Assembly (NCBI RefSeq): GCF_000011205.1
Contig: NC_003106.2
Coordinates: forward strand, 62,001-126,000
Direction: 5' to 3'
DNA length: 64,000 nucleotides
Source: Sulfurisphaera tokodaii str. 7
GTDB lineage: Archaea; Thermoproteota; Thermoprotei_A; Sulfolobales; Sulfolobaceae
Below, piece after piece: positions 45,596 through 56,305 of the stretch (within the stretch, counting starts at the first letter, position 1; each line of letters begins with the position of its first letter). The notes under the pieces were generated by a model. The model was not told the origin of the DNA. It did not search any database and saw only the letters and a list, made by a program, of their open reading frames with translations. The translations under genes and the position numbers were made by a program.

Positions 45596-46396
45596 ATGCT
45601 TCTACATGTAGAAGAAGATGAGGACATAAAGCTTATCGTAGACTCTTTAAAGGAACTCCTTGATAGGGAATGGAATATTTTAGGTAGTAAGAAACATGAG
45701 GCTAATAGTGAAAAAATTCTTGATCTATTTTATAAGTTAAAGGATTTAGGAGTTTTTGAGTTTCTAGAAAATTCTAATGTTTTACAATCAGTTTTAATAA
45801 ATGAGTTTGTGGGAGAGAATTTACTTCCTGGTGTAATAGCAACAACTTTTATGACTAGAAATGACGTTCCGACATCTGTAGGGATAAACTATGCACCAGA
45901 ATTAGATAAGGCTGAATATATAGTTACACCTAAGGGCATAGCTAAAGTTAGCGAGGTAGAGTATGTGGAAATAAAATCTCCAGATCCATCAGTTAGAGTA
46001 TATAAAATATTATCTGGCAAATGGTCTCCCTATGATAATTTCAATTTTGTATTTCTAAATGCCTCTGCACAAATGTTAGGTCATGGTATATATTGTTTAA
46101 ATAAGACTATTGAATATGCTAAAACGAGAATAGCATTTGGAAAACCTATAGGTTCTTATCAAGCAATTAAACATAAACTTGTTGATGATGCTATAGGTTT
46201 AGAATTAGCGAGATCTAGATACCTAGTTGATACTGATCCTTCATCGTTTGAATATTCTTTTAAAAAATCTTTTAGAGCAATCTTAGATTCTATTCAAGTT
46301 CATGGGGGGATAGGCTTCACTACTGATCTTGATCTTCACTTGCATTTAAAAAGAGTGGTATTGATTAACAAGATCTTAACTCCTTTTGTTAGCTAA
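45596..46396 (+). CDS. Short acyl-CoA dehydrogenase-like protein
   Basis: 266 residues against about 380 usual. The C-terminal helical domain is clear (GIYCLNKTIEYAKTRIAFGKPIGSYQAIKHKLVDD, then IQVHGGIGFTTDLDLHLHLKR), but the middle beta domain with the T-x-P-x-x-G-S-D FAD motif is mostly missing. Such short partners pair with a full acyl-CoA dehydrogenase in heteromeric enzymes of steroid and cholesterol side-chain oxidation in actinobacteria. A full enzyme is encoded nearby on the other strand at 46841. Its 3' end overlaps the convergent MaoC gene by 21 bp. Confidence 0.72.
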   Translation: MLLHVEEDEDIKLIVDSLKELLDREWNILGSKKHEANSEKILDLFYKLKDLGVFEFLENSNVLQSVLINEFVGENLLPGVIATTFMTRNDVPTSVGINYAPELDKAEYIVTPKGIAKVSEVEYVEIKSPDPSVRVYKILSGKWSPYDNFNFVFLNASAQMLGHGIYCLNKTIEYAKTRIAFGKPIGSYQAIKHKLVDDAIGLELARSRYLVDTDPSSFEYSFKKSFRAILDSIQVHGGIGFTTDLDLHLHLKRVVLINKILTPFVS

Positions 46397-46810
46397 TATT
46401 TCCATATTTAGAATCATTACCTCTTCTTTGTTTTGATTTATAACAGAAATTTTCAAATATACTTTTCCATCTTTTTCTCTTTCTTGCTTATTTACAACTT
46501 CTACTAAAGCCTTTAGAGTATCTCCGATTTTAACTGGTTTTTTAGCATTAATTTCCAGCTTAGTTAAGGCAACAAAACCTTCTCCAAATGGATCCGAAGG
46601 TAATTGGTAAGTCAAACCAACTCCAATTGATGCAGTTAATAAACCCGGTAGTATTCTTCCTTTAAACCTTGTTGTTTTTGCATATTCTTCATCTAAAAAT
46701 AAAGGGTTTAGAGCACCAGTAAGACCAGTAAATAATACTACATCTGCTTCTGTTACAGTCCTTCCCTTACTTTCCCACTTCTGCCCTACTTGGAAATCCT
46801 CAAAATACAT
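46376..46810 (-). CDS. MaoC-like hotdog protein without the usual catalytic pair
   Basis: 144 residues, single hotdog domain. FEDFQVGQKWESKGRTVTEADVVLFTGLTG is a typical start. The hydratase motif GDxNPIHxD here reads GALNPLFLDE, so both Asp and His are replaced (Ala and Phe). It may bind acyl-CoA or support a partner hydratase and probably does not hydrate by itself. It follows the acyl-CoA dehydrogenase gene on the same strand (30-bp gap) and likely belongs to that operon. Confidence 0.72.
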   Translation of the reverse strand: MYFEDFQVGQKWESKGRTVTEADVVLFTGLTGALNPLFLDEEYAKTTRFKGRILPGLLTASIGVGLTYQLPSDPFGEGFVALTKLEINAKKPVKIGDTLKALVEVVNKQEREKDGKVYLKISVINQNKEEVMILNMEILANKRS

Positions 46811-46840
46811 AAATACTTCATTTAATTCTCTTTCTAATAT

Positions 46841-47923
46841 TTATTTCGGTAATTTTAGTAGTCTCTCGCCTATTAAATTTCTCAATATTTCTGATGTACC
46901 ACCGGCAATCGTTCTTCCCCTAGAAGCTAACATGCCTAAATACCAAGTATCCTCCATAATAGTCTCTAAATCGTATTGGGATACTGCTATTTCATAAATC
47001 CTCTGTAAAATCTCTGATGAGACCAACTTTAAAACGGCACCTTCTACATCAATTTCTTCTTCTCCCTTTCTTATCTTTACAAGGAGTCTTTTGTAGAATG
47101 CTTCTAGTCCTTTTATTTCTTCTTCTAATTCTTTAACACGTAATTTCTCTAGAAGTATTTTAGATACAAATAACATTGTTACTCCTAAGAAGAATCTCTC
47201 GTGATTAAGAACAGTCATTGCAACATTCCATCCCTCACCAACTTTACCAACTATATTTTCTTTAGGTACTTTTACGCTATTTAAATAAACTACGTTAAAT
47301 TCACTTTTACCAGTAATTTGGGTTATTGGTGAGACTTTTATCCCCTCTTGTTTCATATCAACTATAAACATTGTAAGCCCCTTGTATTTGTCTTCTCCAG
47401 TTCTTGCTAAAAGTAACATATAGTTAGCTAAGTGAGCATAACTACTCCAAATTTTTTGACCATTTATTTCGAAGTATTCTCCTTTATCTTCAGCCCTTGT
47501 CTTAATATTTGCCAAATCAGAACCTGCATGAGGCTCAGAAAAACCTTGACACCAGATATCCTCAGCTGAAAGGATTCTTTTAAGGTATTTTTTCTTTTGT
47601 TCTTCACTTCCATGTTTAAGGATTGCTGGTCCAGCGACCATTAGACCTATTGAACCTAAACTTCTACCATAAGGTAATCCAGCCCTAATAAACTCTTCGT
47701 AAGCTATTATCTCATAAATAGGATCTAAACCTTGACCTCCATACTCTTTAGGCCAAGTTATTCCTAAATATCCGGCTTCATAAAGTTTCCTTTGCCAATT
47801 CCTTAACTCCTCATAATTGTCTATCTCAGCAGTATCAAAAAGGATTTTTTTACCCATAAGATTTCTGGGAGCGTTCTGGCTTATCCATTCCCTTAATTTT
47901 TGCCTATATTCGTCTTCATTCAT
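46841..47923 (-). CDS. Acyl-CoA dehydrogenase (FadE-like)
   Basis: 360 residues. WPKEYGGQG, QGFSEPHAGSDLANIKTRA and EINGQKIWSSYAH mark the first two domains, and GRTIAGGTSEILRNLIGERLLKLP the end. This GGTSEI ending is of the FadE type used for bulky or branched acyl-CoA; the YEGT-type Glu is absent, as in that group. With the short homologue at 45596 it may form a heteromer. First of an operon with the MaoC-like gene downstream. Confidence 0.85.
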   Translation of the reverse strand: MNEDEYRQKLREWISQNAPRNLMGKKILFDTAEIDNYEELRNWQRKLYEAGYLGITWPKEYGGQGLDPIYEIIAYEEFIRAGLPYGRSLGSIGLMVAGPAILKHGSEEQKKKYLKRILSAEDIWCQGFSEPHAGSDLANIKTRAEDKGEYFEINGQKIWSSYAHLANYMLLLARTGEDKYKGLTMFIVDMKQEGIKVSPITQITGKSEFNVVYLNSVKVPKENIVGKVGEGWNVAMTVLNHERFFLGVTMLFVSKILLEKLRVKELEEEIKGLEAFYKRLLVKIRKGEEEIDVEGAVLKLVSSEILQRIYEIAVSQYDLETIMEDTWYLGMLASRGRTIAGGTSEILRNLIGERLLKLPK

Positions 47924-47954
47924 AAAATTATTTTAGAGTTCAAAAATAAATTTC

Positions 47955-48770
47955 TTAAGATGTCATTGTCAGATAAACTCCTATTAAAGTGATAGCAGAT
48001 CCTATAATCTCAATAGGAGTTGGGATTGTCCTAAAGAAAGCGTAAGATAAAACATAAGCCATTACTGGAACCAGTAGTGAACCCGTACCAGCTTTTATAC
48101 TACCTAAGTATTTCACTGCATTAAACCAGAAGAAGAAGCCACCAACCTGAGCAATCAGAGCCAAGATTATAATTAAACTTATTGCTGTTAAGGTGAATGT
48201 AAAATGAAAATCTATTGGAGTTAGTACAAGTAGTATTGGCAACGAAGTTAGAGCCATAGAAGCGTTTAATCTAACTATATCTTCCTTGAGGAGATTTCTT
48301 CTGTAGTAAACTGTCCCTATAGCCCAAACTAGCCCACCTAATAATCCAAATAATAATCCTAGATCAAAACTTACAAAAGCTGCAGCAGTTATTCCTATTA
48401 CGCCTAGTATTATGCCTATTGTCCCTTTGGTTTTAATCCTTGTTCCTAAGATGTACTCGATAACTAGAATAAACAGAGGTTGTGTATATATCATTACTGC
48501 AACTAAACCAGGATTTCTGGAAAAGTATACTCCAAGGTTTAAAAATGTTAATAACCCGACAAAGTTTAGTAATCCGTTTATGAACTGTTTAACTCCTATA
48601 CTTAGACTCCTACTTAATGAGTAGAAAAATATGAAACCTACAGCTACTCTTGCAACACTTATTATCATTGGAGAGGAGTATTCAGATACTAATTTAGTTA
48701 GCGGATATGATAATCCCCAGACTATAGCTACTGGTATCATCCATTTGACAAAAAGAGTTGTAGATGACAC
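47955..48770 (-). CDS. DMT-superfamily (EamA) transporter
   Basis: 271 residues and roughly ten hydrophobic segments arranged as two similar halves, each ending in an EamA-type stretch (AVMIYTQPLFILVIEYILGT; GSLLVPVMAYVLSYAFF). Probably exports or imports a small metabolite. Located 31 bp upstream of the acyl-CoA dehydrogenase gene on the same strand, so it may be the first gene of that operon. Substrate unknown. Confidence 0.8.
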   Translation of the reverse strand: MSSTTLFVKWMIPVAIVWGLSYPLTKLVSEYSSPMIISVARVAVGFIFFYSLSRSLSIGVKQFINGLLNFVGLLTFLNLGVYFSRNPGLVAVMIYTQPLFILVIEYILGTRIKTKGTIGIILGVIGITAAAFVSFDLGLLFGLLGGLVWAIGTVYYRRNLLKEDIVRLNASMALTSLPILLVLTPIDFHFTFTLTAISLIIILALIAQVGGFFFWFNAVKYLGSIKAGTGSLLVPVMAYVLSYAFFRTIPTPIEIIGSAITLIGVYLTMTS

Positions 48771-48901
48771 AGATATTTTTATCCTTTCACTTTTTTAAAC
48801 ATAACTTTACTTTTGGAAATTTACTATAAATTAGTAAGTTTAAAGCTATTTAATGTTTATCAAAAATGAAAATATAAGCTAATTTAATATAAGCAATTGT
48901 G

Positions 48902-49234
48902 ATGGCAAAAGTATTATTTCTAATAATGTCTGGGGACGATAAATTCGATTTAGCTATGAGAATGGCATACAATTCAATTAAGAATAAGAGGTATGAAGAT
49001 GTTAAAGTCATATTTTTCGGCCCAAGTCAAAAGAAATTAACTCAAATAGACGGAGAAATTAAGAACATGTTCCAAGAAATGCTAAATAGCAAGGCTATAG
49101 ACTCAGCTTGTATTGGTGTAGCTCAGGCAATGAACATAAAACCACATTTAGAAAATATGGGAATAAGTCTAATGCCTGCTGGAGAAAGAGTATCATACTA
49201 CGTTAACCAGGGTTATGAAGTTATAACATTCTAA
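48902..49234 (+). CDS. DsrE-like small protein
   Basis: About 110 residues. MAKVLFLIMSGDDKFDLAMRMAYNS and the Rossmann-like alternation resemble the DsrE/YchN fold, some members of which carry persulfide sulfur. A Cys (in DSACIGVAQAM) lies near the position used in that family. ATG 48902 is preferred over the adjacent GTG at 48899. It is monocistronic; sulfur transfer is possible but unproven. Confidence 0.6.
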   Translation: MAKVLFLIMSGDDKFDLAMRMAYNSIKNKRYEDVKVIFFGPSQKKLTQIDGEIKNMFQEMLNSKAIDSACIGVAQAMNIKPHLENMGISLMPAGERVSYYVNQGYEVITF

Positions 49235-49508
49235 TTTTTATTAATTAATTTATTTTTTATAGTTTTGATATTCTTCCTCTTTTTTCCTACTCTTATCATT
49301 AACTCGTGAATTTTGGGAAAACATGACAAAAGTGATACTAGTTCTTATTATCTAGACATCTTAATTTTAATAAAAATATTTTTTCATTATTTTTGTTTAA
49401 ATCAGTTATTCATCAACACTCATTTATGTATATTTATATACTTTCACAGATTCTGATAATCATAAAAATTTATAAATTAGTGCAACTATATTATACATGT
49501 GAGAAAAA
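49235..49508. other. Intergenic region with promoter for the small membrane protein
   Basis: AT-rich. It begins with T-rich sequence suitable as a terminator and ends with TATA-like TTTATAAA about 35-40 bp before the ATG at 49509, followed by a GTGAG ribosome site. Nothing else was seen. Confidence 0.4.
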
Positions 49509-49703
49509 ATGGCAAAAATAGGAAAATTGTGTGGCTGTAGTACATTGATAGCATTAGGTGCTTTTCTCTTTGGAGGTGGTTTAGCGGGCTTAGTTAGGAT
49601 AGCTTCACCAGAATTTCCACTATACCTTGGAGTACTTCTAATGTTAATAGGTACTTTGTCAGCTTCTGTAACTATCGCACCAGATAAATCTCAGGAATAC
49701 TGA
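49509..49703 (+). CDS. Small two-helix membrane protein
   Basis: 64 residues with two hydrophobic stretches (TLIALGAFLFGGGLAGLV and LYLGVLLMLIGTLSASVTI) and a CGC motif just before the first. Good promoter and ribosome site support a real gene. No family recognised; possibly a small subunit or a Sulfolobales-specific protein. Confidence 0.6.
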   Translation: MAKIGKLCGCSTLIALGAFLFGGGLAGLVRIASPEFPLYLGVLLMLIGTLSASVTIAPDKSQEY

Positions 49704-49754
49704 GTTTCTCAAAAGTAAGTTAGATTTATTTATTTTATTAACGTTTTTTAGCCC

Positions 49755-51395
49755 ATGAGACTACTAGAGCCTTTTTACATAAGGGACGTTGAGTTAAAAA
49801 ATAGGGTTGTAATGTCTCCTATGATCACTAATTTAGGGGCACCAGAAGGCTATCCTACTGAAGAACATATAAGGTACTTTGTAAGAAGAGCTTCTGCTGG
49901 ATTATTAATTACAGAGTATACTTACGTAAATAAGGTCGATGCTAGGGGCTCTCCAAATCAGCTAGGTTTATATGATGATGAACTTATTCCAAAATTTGCA
50001 AGATTAACTGAAGCCGTTCATAATATGGACTCAAAAATTTTCGTTCAGCTTGTTCATGTTGGGAGGAAGACTAGAAGGAGTTTAATATGGAACAATGATC
50101 CAATTGCTCCTTCTAATATACCTCTTTTAGATCCAGTTAGGGAGATGACAGAAGATGATATTAATAGGGTTATAATGGATTTTGTTAAGGCCTCAGAAAG
50201 AGCTGAAAAAAGCGGTTTCGACGGAATAGAATTACATGGTGCTCATGGGTATTTAATTGCTCAGTTTTTATCACCAGCCACAAACAAAAGAGAGGATAAA
50301 TATAAGGATGGAGTAATATTTCTAGAAGAATTACTGAAAGAGATAAGAAGAGTTGTAAGTATCCCAGTTGGAATGAGGATTTCCGTTACTGAATTCGATC
50401 CTCAAGGCTTAACACCAGAACTTGTAGCAAAAATAGTTAAGAGAGTAGAGAATTTATTGGATTACATTCATTTATCTGCTGGTAGAGACGGTCCATTAGG
50501 CGGCTCTTCTTCATTCTACTATAAAAGACCAAGTTATGTGGATGAGGCTAAAGTAGTTAGAAAGGTAACTAATTTACCATTACTTCTGGTAGGTTCAGTA
50601 TCAACTGTAGAAGATGCAGAAAAAGTCCTAGAGGTTGCAGATGCCGTAGTTTTAGGTAGACAAATCTTGGCAGATCCTGATTGGGTAATAAAAGTTAAGA
50701 ATAATTTACCAATAAGACCATGCATCAGATGTAATCAATTATGTAGATTGTTATCAACTAGAGAAGTGAGATGTGATGTTAATCCAGAATTGGGATGGGA
50801 AATTCTTAACTTAGAGAAAGGTGAGGGTGAAGTTAGAATTGTTGGAGGAGGAGTAATGGGATTAGAGACTGCGAGAGTTTTGGCTTTAAGAGGATTTGAG
50901 GTAAAAATATATGAGAAAAAGGATAAGATTGGTGGTCAGCTAAATGAGATTAGGGATCCTTGGAAGAGAGAAGAATTTAGTAGATTGATAGACTACTACG
51001 AAAAAGAACTAAAGAGACTAGGAGTTAAAATATATTTATCTACGGAGGAAAGAAAGGCTGATATATTTGCATTACCAAAGGAGAGGCAACCAGAGTTTAA
51101 GGAGTATAAGGGAATGAGGATTTTGGTGAACTCAAATCTTTATGCTTATCAAGATTATGTATTTGAGTGGTTAAAGCACAATGAAGTTTACATTACAGAG
51201 AACGTGTTTAAGGGTTTAGACAGAAATAGGTCTTATCTACTTCAACAAAAGTACAAGGAGTTAGGAGTTAATATTGTTAAAGAAAATGTTAAGGCTGACA
51301 TAGTTATTAATGATGTTAGAAGAAATCAACCTTCGATTGGGCAATCTATTGCTCGTGGCTATTGGCTAGGTATGACTTTCAAACTGAAATACTAG
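49755..51395 (+). CDS. Old-yellow-enzyme family flavoprotein (2,4-dienoyl-CoA reductase-like)
   Basis: 546 residues. The N-terminal FMN TIM barrel ([41 protein letters not shown]) is followed by the 4Fe-4S motif Cys323, Cys326, Cys330 and Cys340, and an FAD motif [18 protein letters not shown]. The C-terminal half is about 120 residues shorter than in E. coli FadH, and the second nucleotide-binding part is compact. It probably reduces conjugated dienoyl-CoA or a related enone during breakdown of unsaturated acids. The 3' end overlaps a convergent MFS gene by 17 bp. Confidence 0.87.
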   Translation: MRLLEPFYIRDVELKNRVVMSPMITNLGAPEGYPTEEHIRYFVRRASAGLLITEYTYVNKVDARGSPNQLGLYDDELIPKFARLTEAVHNMDSKIFVQLVHVGRKTRRSLIWNNDPIAPSNIPLLDPVREMTEDDINRVIMDFVKASERAEKSGFDGIELHGAHGYLIAQFLSPATNKREDKYKDGVIFLEELLKEIRRVVSIPVGMRISVTEFDPQGLTPELVAKIVKRVENLLDYIHLSAGRDGPLGGSSSFYYKRPSYVDEAKVVRKVTNLPLLLVGSVSTVEDAEKVLEVADAVVLGRQILADPDWVIKVKNNLPIRPCIRCNQLCRLLSTREVRCDVNPELGWEILNLEKGEGEVRIVGGGVMGLETARVLALRGFEVKIYEKKDKIGGQLNEIRDPWKREEFSRLIDYYEKELKRLGVKIYLSTEERKADIFALPKERQPEFKEYKGMRILVNSNLYAYQDYVFEWLKHNEVYITENVFKGLDRNRSYLLQQKYKELGVNIVKENVKADIVINDVRRNQPSIGQSIARGYWLGMTFKLKY

Positions 51396-52650
51396 TCTCC
51401 TCTAACGGTTTTCTTGAGGTTTCTTTCGCTAACACTATGGATATTATATCGGCTAAAAGGGATAAACTACCAAACAACATAAGGACATTAGCAAATCCCA
51501 ACTGATGCTCTAGTATAGGAAAATAAAATGTGCCAAGAACACCGCCAATTCTGCTTATTGCAGTTGCGAATCCTTGCCCGCTTGCCCTTACTGAAGTTGG
51601 GTAAAGTTCTGTAGGATAGAACAGTGTAACAGCACCAGCCCACTGTTCAAAAGCTACGAAAGTCATAAAGTATGGTACTAAAATACTTCCAGATATGTGG
51701 GTTAATGCGCCTAAGTAAAGTAAAATAGACATTACTGAAAGACCTGTAATCAATGTAAGTCTTCTTCCTAAAGGATCCACAATGTTTATTGCTATTATGT
51801 AACCTATTATAGCACCCACTGATATTGCTAAAGTCCCTAAAACTACTTCATATTTTGACGGAAAAGCGAACTGCTCAAGTACATATGGATAATATAAACC
51901 TATTCCATAAGAAGCAACATCAAATAAAAACCATACTGACGTTACAAAAAATGTTACTACAAGTAGTCTTCCCTTAAATATATCCATGAACGATGTAGCA
52001 CCTTTTACTTGAAGTTCTTTTTCTCCTTTTTCTTTTCCAATTGCTACTAACCATCTAGGGGATTCTATAAGTTTAACTCTTAGCAATACTATAGGTAAAG
52101 AAATTATCGCACCGACTAGGAATACATATCTCCAGAAATATTCACCAGTAGGTAAGAGGAGTAAGGTAAATAAGGCTGATATTGCAGTACCGATCCAGTA
52201 CATTGATATAGAGCCAACTAGATATTTTCCTCTTGAGAAAGAAGGCGAAAGTTCACTCATTATAGTGCTACTTATCGGATAATCACCACCTATACCAAAA
52301 CCTAAAAACAGTCTTGAAAGGAAAAGGCTAGCGAAACTATTAGAGATAGCTGTTAAAATGCCGAAAACTAGGAAAATCAATAGGTCGAATCCCATCAGTT
52401 TTTTCCTACCAATCTTATCCGCTAAATAACCAAAAATTATTGACCCAGGAATCATTCCAATAAGGGAAGAGGATACAAGTAATCCTAATTCGGCTGAAGT
52501 TAAAGAAAATTCCTTAGAAATTATTGTGGAAGCAAAGGATATTACTGAAAGATCATAACCATCTAATAGGAAACCTCCGGAGCTTACGAAGAATGCCCTA
52601 ACTTTTATTGCCCAAGGTATTTTTTCAAAACTCATAACCAAGAGATGCAA
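51379..52650 (-). CDS. MFS transporter (metabolite:H+ symporter)
   Basis: 423 residues, about 12 hydrophobic segments. [14 protein letters not shown] after TM2, [22 protein letters not shown] in TM4 and [15 protein letters not shown] in the second half are diagnostic of the sugar/aromatic-acid symporter branch. The D-R loop is intact. It is monocistronic, divergent from the FAD reductase at 52771. Substrate unknown. Confidence 0.85.
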   Translation of the reverse strand: MHLLVMSFEKIPWAIKVRAFFVSSGGFLLDGYDLSVISFASTIISKEFSLTSAELGLLVSSSLIGMIPGSIIFGYLADKIGRKKLMGFDLLIFLVFGILTAISNSFASLFLSRLFLGFGIGGDYPISSTIMSELSPSFSRGKYLVGSISMYWIGTAISALFTLLLLPTGEYFWRYVFLVGAIISLPIVLLRVKLIESPRWLVAIGKEKGEKELQVKGATSFMDIFKGRLLVVTFFVTSVWFLFDVASYGIGLYYPYVLEQFAFPSKYEVVLGTLAISVGAIIGYIIAINIVDPLGRRLTLITGLSVMSILLYLGALTHISGSILVPYFMTFVAFEQWAGAVTLFYPTELYPTSVRASGQGFATAISRIGGVLGTFYFPILEHQLGFANVLMLFGSLSLLADIISIVLAKETSRKPLEETSISV

Positions 52651-52770
52651 TTTCTTCCTAAAAAGTTTTAATAATTTAAATAGGAGCTACATCTGTAATT
52701 ATTTTTCTTTTACGTGAAGATTTGTTAAAAAGTTAAATATTAGATTGCATAAAATTAAGTGTGAATACAC

Positions 52771-53994
52771 TTGGAAAAGTTTACTGACTATTTAATAATT
52801 GGAAGTGGTGTTGCTGGATACCATGCACTAAAACAATTAGAAAATGAAAATGTAATCATGGTAACTTCTGATAAATATTACCCATATGATAGACCTCCTT
52901 TATCAAAAGAATACCTCAGAGGGAAAATTGACAGAAACTCAATATTTTTTGAGCAACCAAACTATTACACAAAGAGAGAAAATATAAGGATTATACTGAA
53001 TACGAGTGTTGAAAAAATTAATGTAAAAGAAAAAGGAGTTGAACTCAGTAATGGTACAATAATCCATTTTGATAAAGCTCTAATTGCAACTGGTGGTAGA
53101 CCAAGAAAGTTAAAATTACCGGGAGAAGAGTTAGAAGGAATCCATTACCTCAGAACGCTAGATGACTGTGACTCATTAAAACAAGAAAATGGTAAAGAAG
53201 CTGTTATAATAGGCGGTGGCTTTATCGGTATAGAAGTCGCTTCTAGTCTTACAATGTTAGGTGTAAAAACTACAGTAATAGAGGTTAAACCATATATTTG
53301 GAATACATTTGTAGATGAAAAAATTTCGAGACTAATACAAAATTATTTCGAAAAACATGGGGTTAATTTTATACTAAATGAGGGAGTTAAGGAGTTCATC
53401 GGAGATAAAAGAGTAAGTAGAGTTATTACTGAAGGAGGCAAAACACTAAATGTAGACTTTGCATTAATAGCAGTAGGTATTGTTCCCAACATAGAAATAG
53501 CTCAGAAAAGTGGAATAGAAGTAGATAACGGAATTATAGCTAATGAATATCTTGAAACTTCAGCTAAAGATATTTATGTTGCCGGTGATGTAGCAAATAT
53601 ATATGACCCATCTATAGGTAAAAGGAGAAGGATAGAACATTGGAATAATGCAGAATATACCGGAAAATTAGCCGCTAAAAATATGTTAGGAAAGAGGGAG
53701 AAGTATAACTTCTTATCAACTATTTGGTCAGATATATTCGACTTACATATAGAGTCTGGTGGTGATACAACGGATTATGATGAGTACATAATTAGAGGCA
53801 ACTTCTCTGTGGATAATCCTAATTTTAATGTAATATACTTGAAAGGGGGGGTTATAAAGGGTTATGTGGCTATAAATAGAGATTATGAAGAACTTTCAGC
53901 ATTAAATAAACTAATAGTTTCAAAGGTTGATGTTAGTAATAAGAAAAATGAGTTAAAGGACGAAAAATATGACCTAAGTAAATTAAGTTTATAA
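52771..53994 (+). CDS. FAD-dependent NAD(P)H reductase (ferredoxin/rubredoxin reductase type)
   Basis: 407 residues, TTG start. Two dinucleotide folds: GSGVAGYHA near the N-terminus and [19 protein letters not shown] near 150. [12 protein letters not shown], the ATGGRPRKL stretch and [13 protein letters not shown] near the FAD end are typical of BphA4-like reductases, which feed electrons from NADH to ferredoxins. It lies 22 bp before the molybdo-hydroxylase operon on the same strand and may be its electron partner. Confidence 0.84.
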   Translation: MEKFTDYLIIGSGVAGYHALKQLENENVIMVTSDKYYPYDRPPLSKEYLRGKIDRNSIFFEQPNYYTKRENIRIILNTSVEKINVKEKGVELSNGTIIHFDKALIATGGRPRKLKLPGEELEGIHYLRTLDDCDSLKQENGKEAVIIGGGFIGIEVASSLTMLGVKTTVIEVKPYIWNTFVDEKISRLIQNYFEKHGVNFILNEGVKEFIGDKRVSRVITEGGKTLNVDFALIAVGIVPNIEIAQKSGIEVDNGIIANEYLETSAKDIYVAGDVANIYDPSIGKRRRIEHWNNAEYTGKLAAKNMLGKREKYNFLSTIWSDIFDLHIESGGDTTDYDEYIIRGNFSVDNPNFNVIYLKGGVIKGYVAINRDYEELSALNKLIVSKVDVSNKKNELKDEKYDLSKLSL

Positions 53995-54016
53995 AGAATG
54001 TTTCGCTCTATTTTTT

Positions 54017-56305
54017 ATGTATATTGAAGGATTACGTGCTGTTAATGGTGAAGGAGAATACATAAATGACCTACCAGATTTAGCTGGCACACTATACATG
54101 GCTATTTACAGAAGTCCCATTGCACACGGAAAAATAAAGAAAATAGATCTTAGCGACGTCAAACTTCACGGTGGTATTGCTTTTGGGCCAGAAGAATTAA
54201 GTAAAGTTATTGTAAATCCTTTTCCTAATACCGTAGAGTTACCAATAAAATACTATCCTTTTGCAAAAGATAAAGTTAGATTTGTTGGTGAACCGATAGC
54301 TGTAGTTTTAGCCAAAGATTATTATAAGGCTATTGATCTGCTGGATTATATAAACGTTGAAATCGAGGAATTACCACCCGTTATCACAATTGAGGATTCT
54401 TTAAAAAATGAGGTTTTACTACATGAAGAAGTTAAAACGAATATCGCAATGCATAAAATTATGAGATTTGGTAATATAGAAAGAGCTTTTTCCGAATCAC
54501 CTATCGTTATCTCTCATACGTTTAAATTTGGAAGGCATTCAGCATTACCCCTTGAAACTTACGGGGTGTTAGCTAAATTTGGTGAAGAGTTAGAGGTTTG
54601 GGCAAATATACAAGGACCCATGTTACAAGTCTATTTCTTAAGTAGAGCACTTAATATACCTATAAATAAGATTAAATTATTTTCACCCAGAGATATAGGT
54701 GGGAGTTTTGGAAACAAATATTCTCTTTATCCATACATTACTTTAGCTGCAGCAGCCTCAAAATTAACGGGAAAACCGATCAGATGGTTTGAAAGTAGAG
54801 CTGAGAGTTTTATAGCCAGTTCAGCTGGAGGGGAAAGAAAAGGAAATGTTGAAATTGCAGCAACAAAAGATGGGGTAATAAAAGGTATACGATACACTTT
54901 TTATGAAGATGTTGGAGCATACGTTAGACCACCTGAGCCTGGAGTATTATTTAGAGTTCAAGGTAATTTAAACGGGGCTTACGATATTAGGGCTATTGAA
55001 GCCGAATATTATGTAGTTCTAACTAATAAATCTCCTACTGGTTTAAATAGGGGTTATGGAGGACCTCCATTTTATTTTGCCTTAGAGACTGCAGTTGATA
55101 AACTTGCTGACGAAGTTGGAATTGATCCTTTGGAATTAAGGTTAAAGAACTTAATTAAGGTTTTTGACAAAGAGATTAACGGACAAAGATTTTATGAGAC
55201 TGTTTCTGGAGGACTTTATCCAGAACAAGACTACGTTAAAGTTGTAAAAGCTATTGAGGATGAGTATAAGAAATGGAAGAGTATGAAAGATGTGGGAGTT
55301 GGCATAGCTGTAATTGTAGAACCTAGTGGAACTAATTTGGCTTATGTAGATTTGGCACTAAATAAGATAAAAAATCCTCATTCAGCCTCTAGTGACTATG
55401 TCACTATAGCTCTTAATCCAGATGGTTCGGTATCTGTATTTGTTAATGGTACTAATGAGGGTTTAGGACATGAGACCACAATAGCTGAATTTATTTCAAA
55501 AGAACTTGGAATAGATGAAAGTCTTATTCATGTGGAAAATAGGGTTGATACTACACAGCCTTGGAACTTGGCTAGTGGTAGTTATTCAAGTAGATTTGCA
55601 CCAATCGTAATGAGTGCGGTAAAGAGCGGTGTAGATGAGCTTAAGAAAAGATTAGCAGAATTAGCTAAAAAGTATCTAGAAACTGAAGAAATAATATTCG
55701 AAAATGGAAGATTTTATGATGCTAAGAACAAGGAAAAGTATGTAGATATTAAGAGATTAGTCTCAGCTTACCACTGGAACCCATCTGAATTTAATTATGA
55801 TAAAGCTCTCTCTGTTACCTCATACTTTTATTCTCCCCTTCTAAAACCTCCTCAAGATAATAAGATAAATTCTTCCTTAGGATATGCTATTCAAGCCCAT
55901 TTAGCTATTGTAAAAAGGGATGAGGTTACTGGTGAATTTAAAATAGTTAAGTACGTTATCTCACATGACGCTGGGAGAATATTAAATAAGAATTTACTTG
56001 AAGGGCAAATGTACGGAGGACTTTTACATGGTATTGCGTTAACATTTTATGAGGAATTGAAATATGATGAAAGAGGAAATCCTTTAGTAACCCTCTTTGA
56101 TTCTTATGAATCGCCAACTTTATCTGAAGTTATAGATACACAAGTTGAGTTCATTCATTTTGAAACTCCAGCAAAATATATCCCAACCGGTGCATATGGG
56201 GGTGGAGAAGGACCAATAATGGCTGCTCCAGCTGCATTGGCTAATGCAATCTCAAGGCTTATAGGAAAAAGAATAAGTGAAGTGCCTATTAGGGTGATTG
56301 AATGA
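54017..56305 (+). CDS. Molybdenum hydroxylase large subunit (aldehyde/xanthine oxidase family)
   Basis: 762 residues, full length for the Mo-binding subunit. The hammerhead domain ([18 protein letters not shown]) and molybdopterin motifs ([37 protein letters not shown]) are present. The catalytic Glu is about Glu731 in [14 protein letters not shown], not AYRCSFR, excludes a typical CO dehydrogenase, so aldehyde, N-heterocycle or other hydroxylation is expected. Its stop overlaps the start of the next gene by 4 bp, and that gene supplies both other subunits. It is a close paralogue of the IS-interrupted gene at 961-2643. Confidence 0.92.
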   Translation: MYIEGLRAVNGEGEYINDLPDLAGTLYMAIYRSPIAHGKIKKIDLSDVKLHGGIAFGPEELSKVIVNPFPNTVELPIKYYPFAKDKVRFVGEPIAVVLAKDYYKAIDLLDYINVEIEELPPVITIEDSLKNEVLLHEEVKTNIAMHKIMRFGNIERAFSESPIVISHTFKFGRHSALPLETYGVLAKFGEELEVWANIQGPMLQVYFLSRALNIPINKIKLFSPRDIGGSFGNKYSLYPYITLAAAASKLTGKPIRWFESRAESFIASSAGGERKGNVEIAATKDGVIKGIRYTFYEDVGAYVRPPEPGVLFRVQGNLNGAYDIRAIEAEYYVVLTNKSPTGLNRGYGGPPFYFALETAVDKLADEVGIDPLELRLKNLIKVFDKEINGQRFYETVSGGLYPEQDYVKVVKAIEDEYKKWKSMKDVGVGIAVIVEPSGTNLAYVDLALNKIKNPHSASSDYVTIALNPDGSVSVFVNGTNEGLGHETTIAEFISKELGIDESLIHVENRVDTTQPWNLASGSYSSRFAPIVMSAVKSGVDELKKRLAELAKKYLETEEIIFENGRFYDAKNKEKYVDIKRLVSAYHWNPSEFNYDKALSVTSYFYSPLLKPPQDNKINSSLGYAIQAHLAIVKRDEVTGEFKIVKYVISHDAGRILNKNLLEGQMYGGLLHGIALTFYEELKYDERGNPLVTLFDSYESPTLSEVIDTQVEFIHFETPAKYIPTGAYGGGEGPIMAAPAALANAISRLIGKRISEVPIRVIE

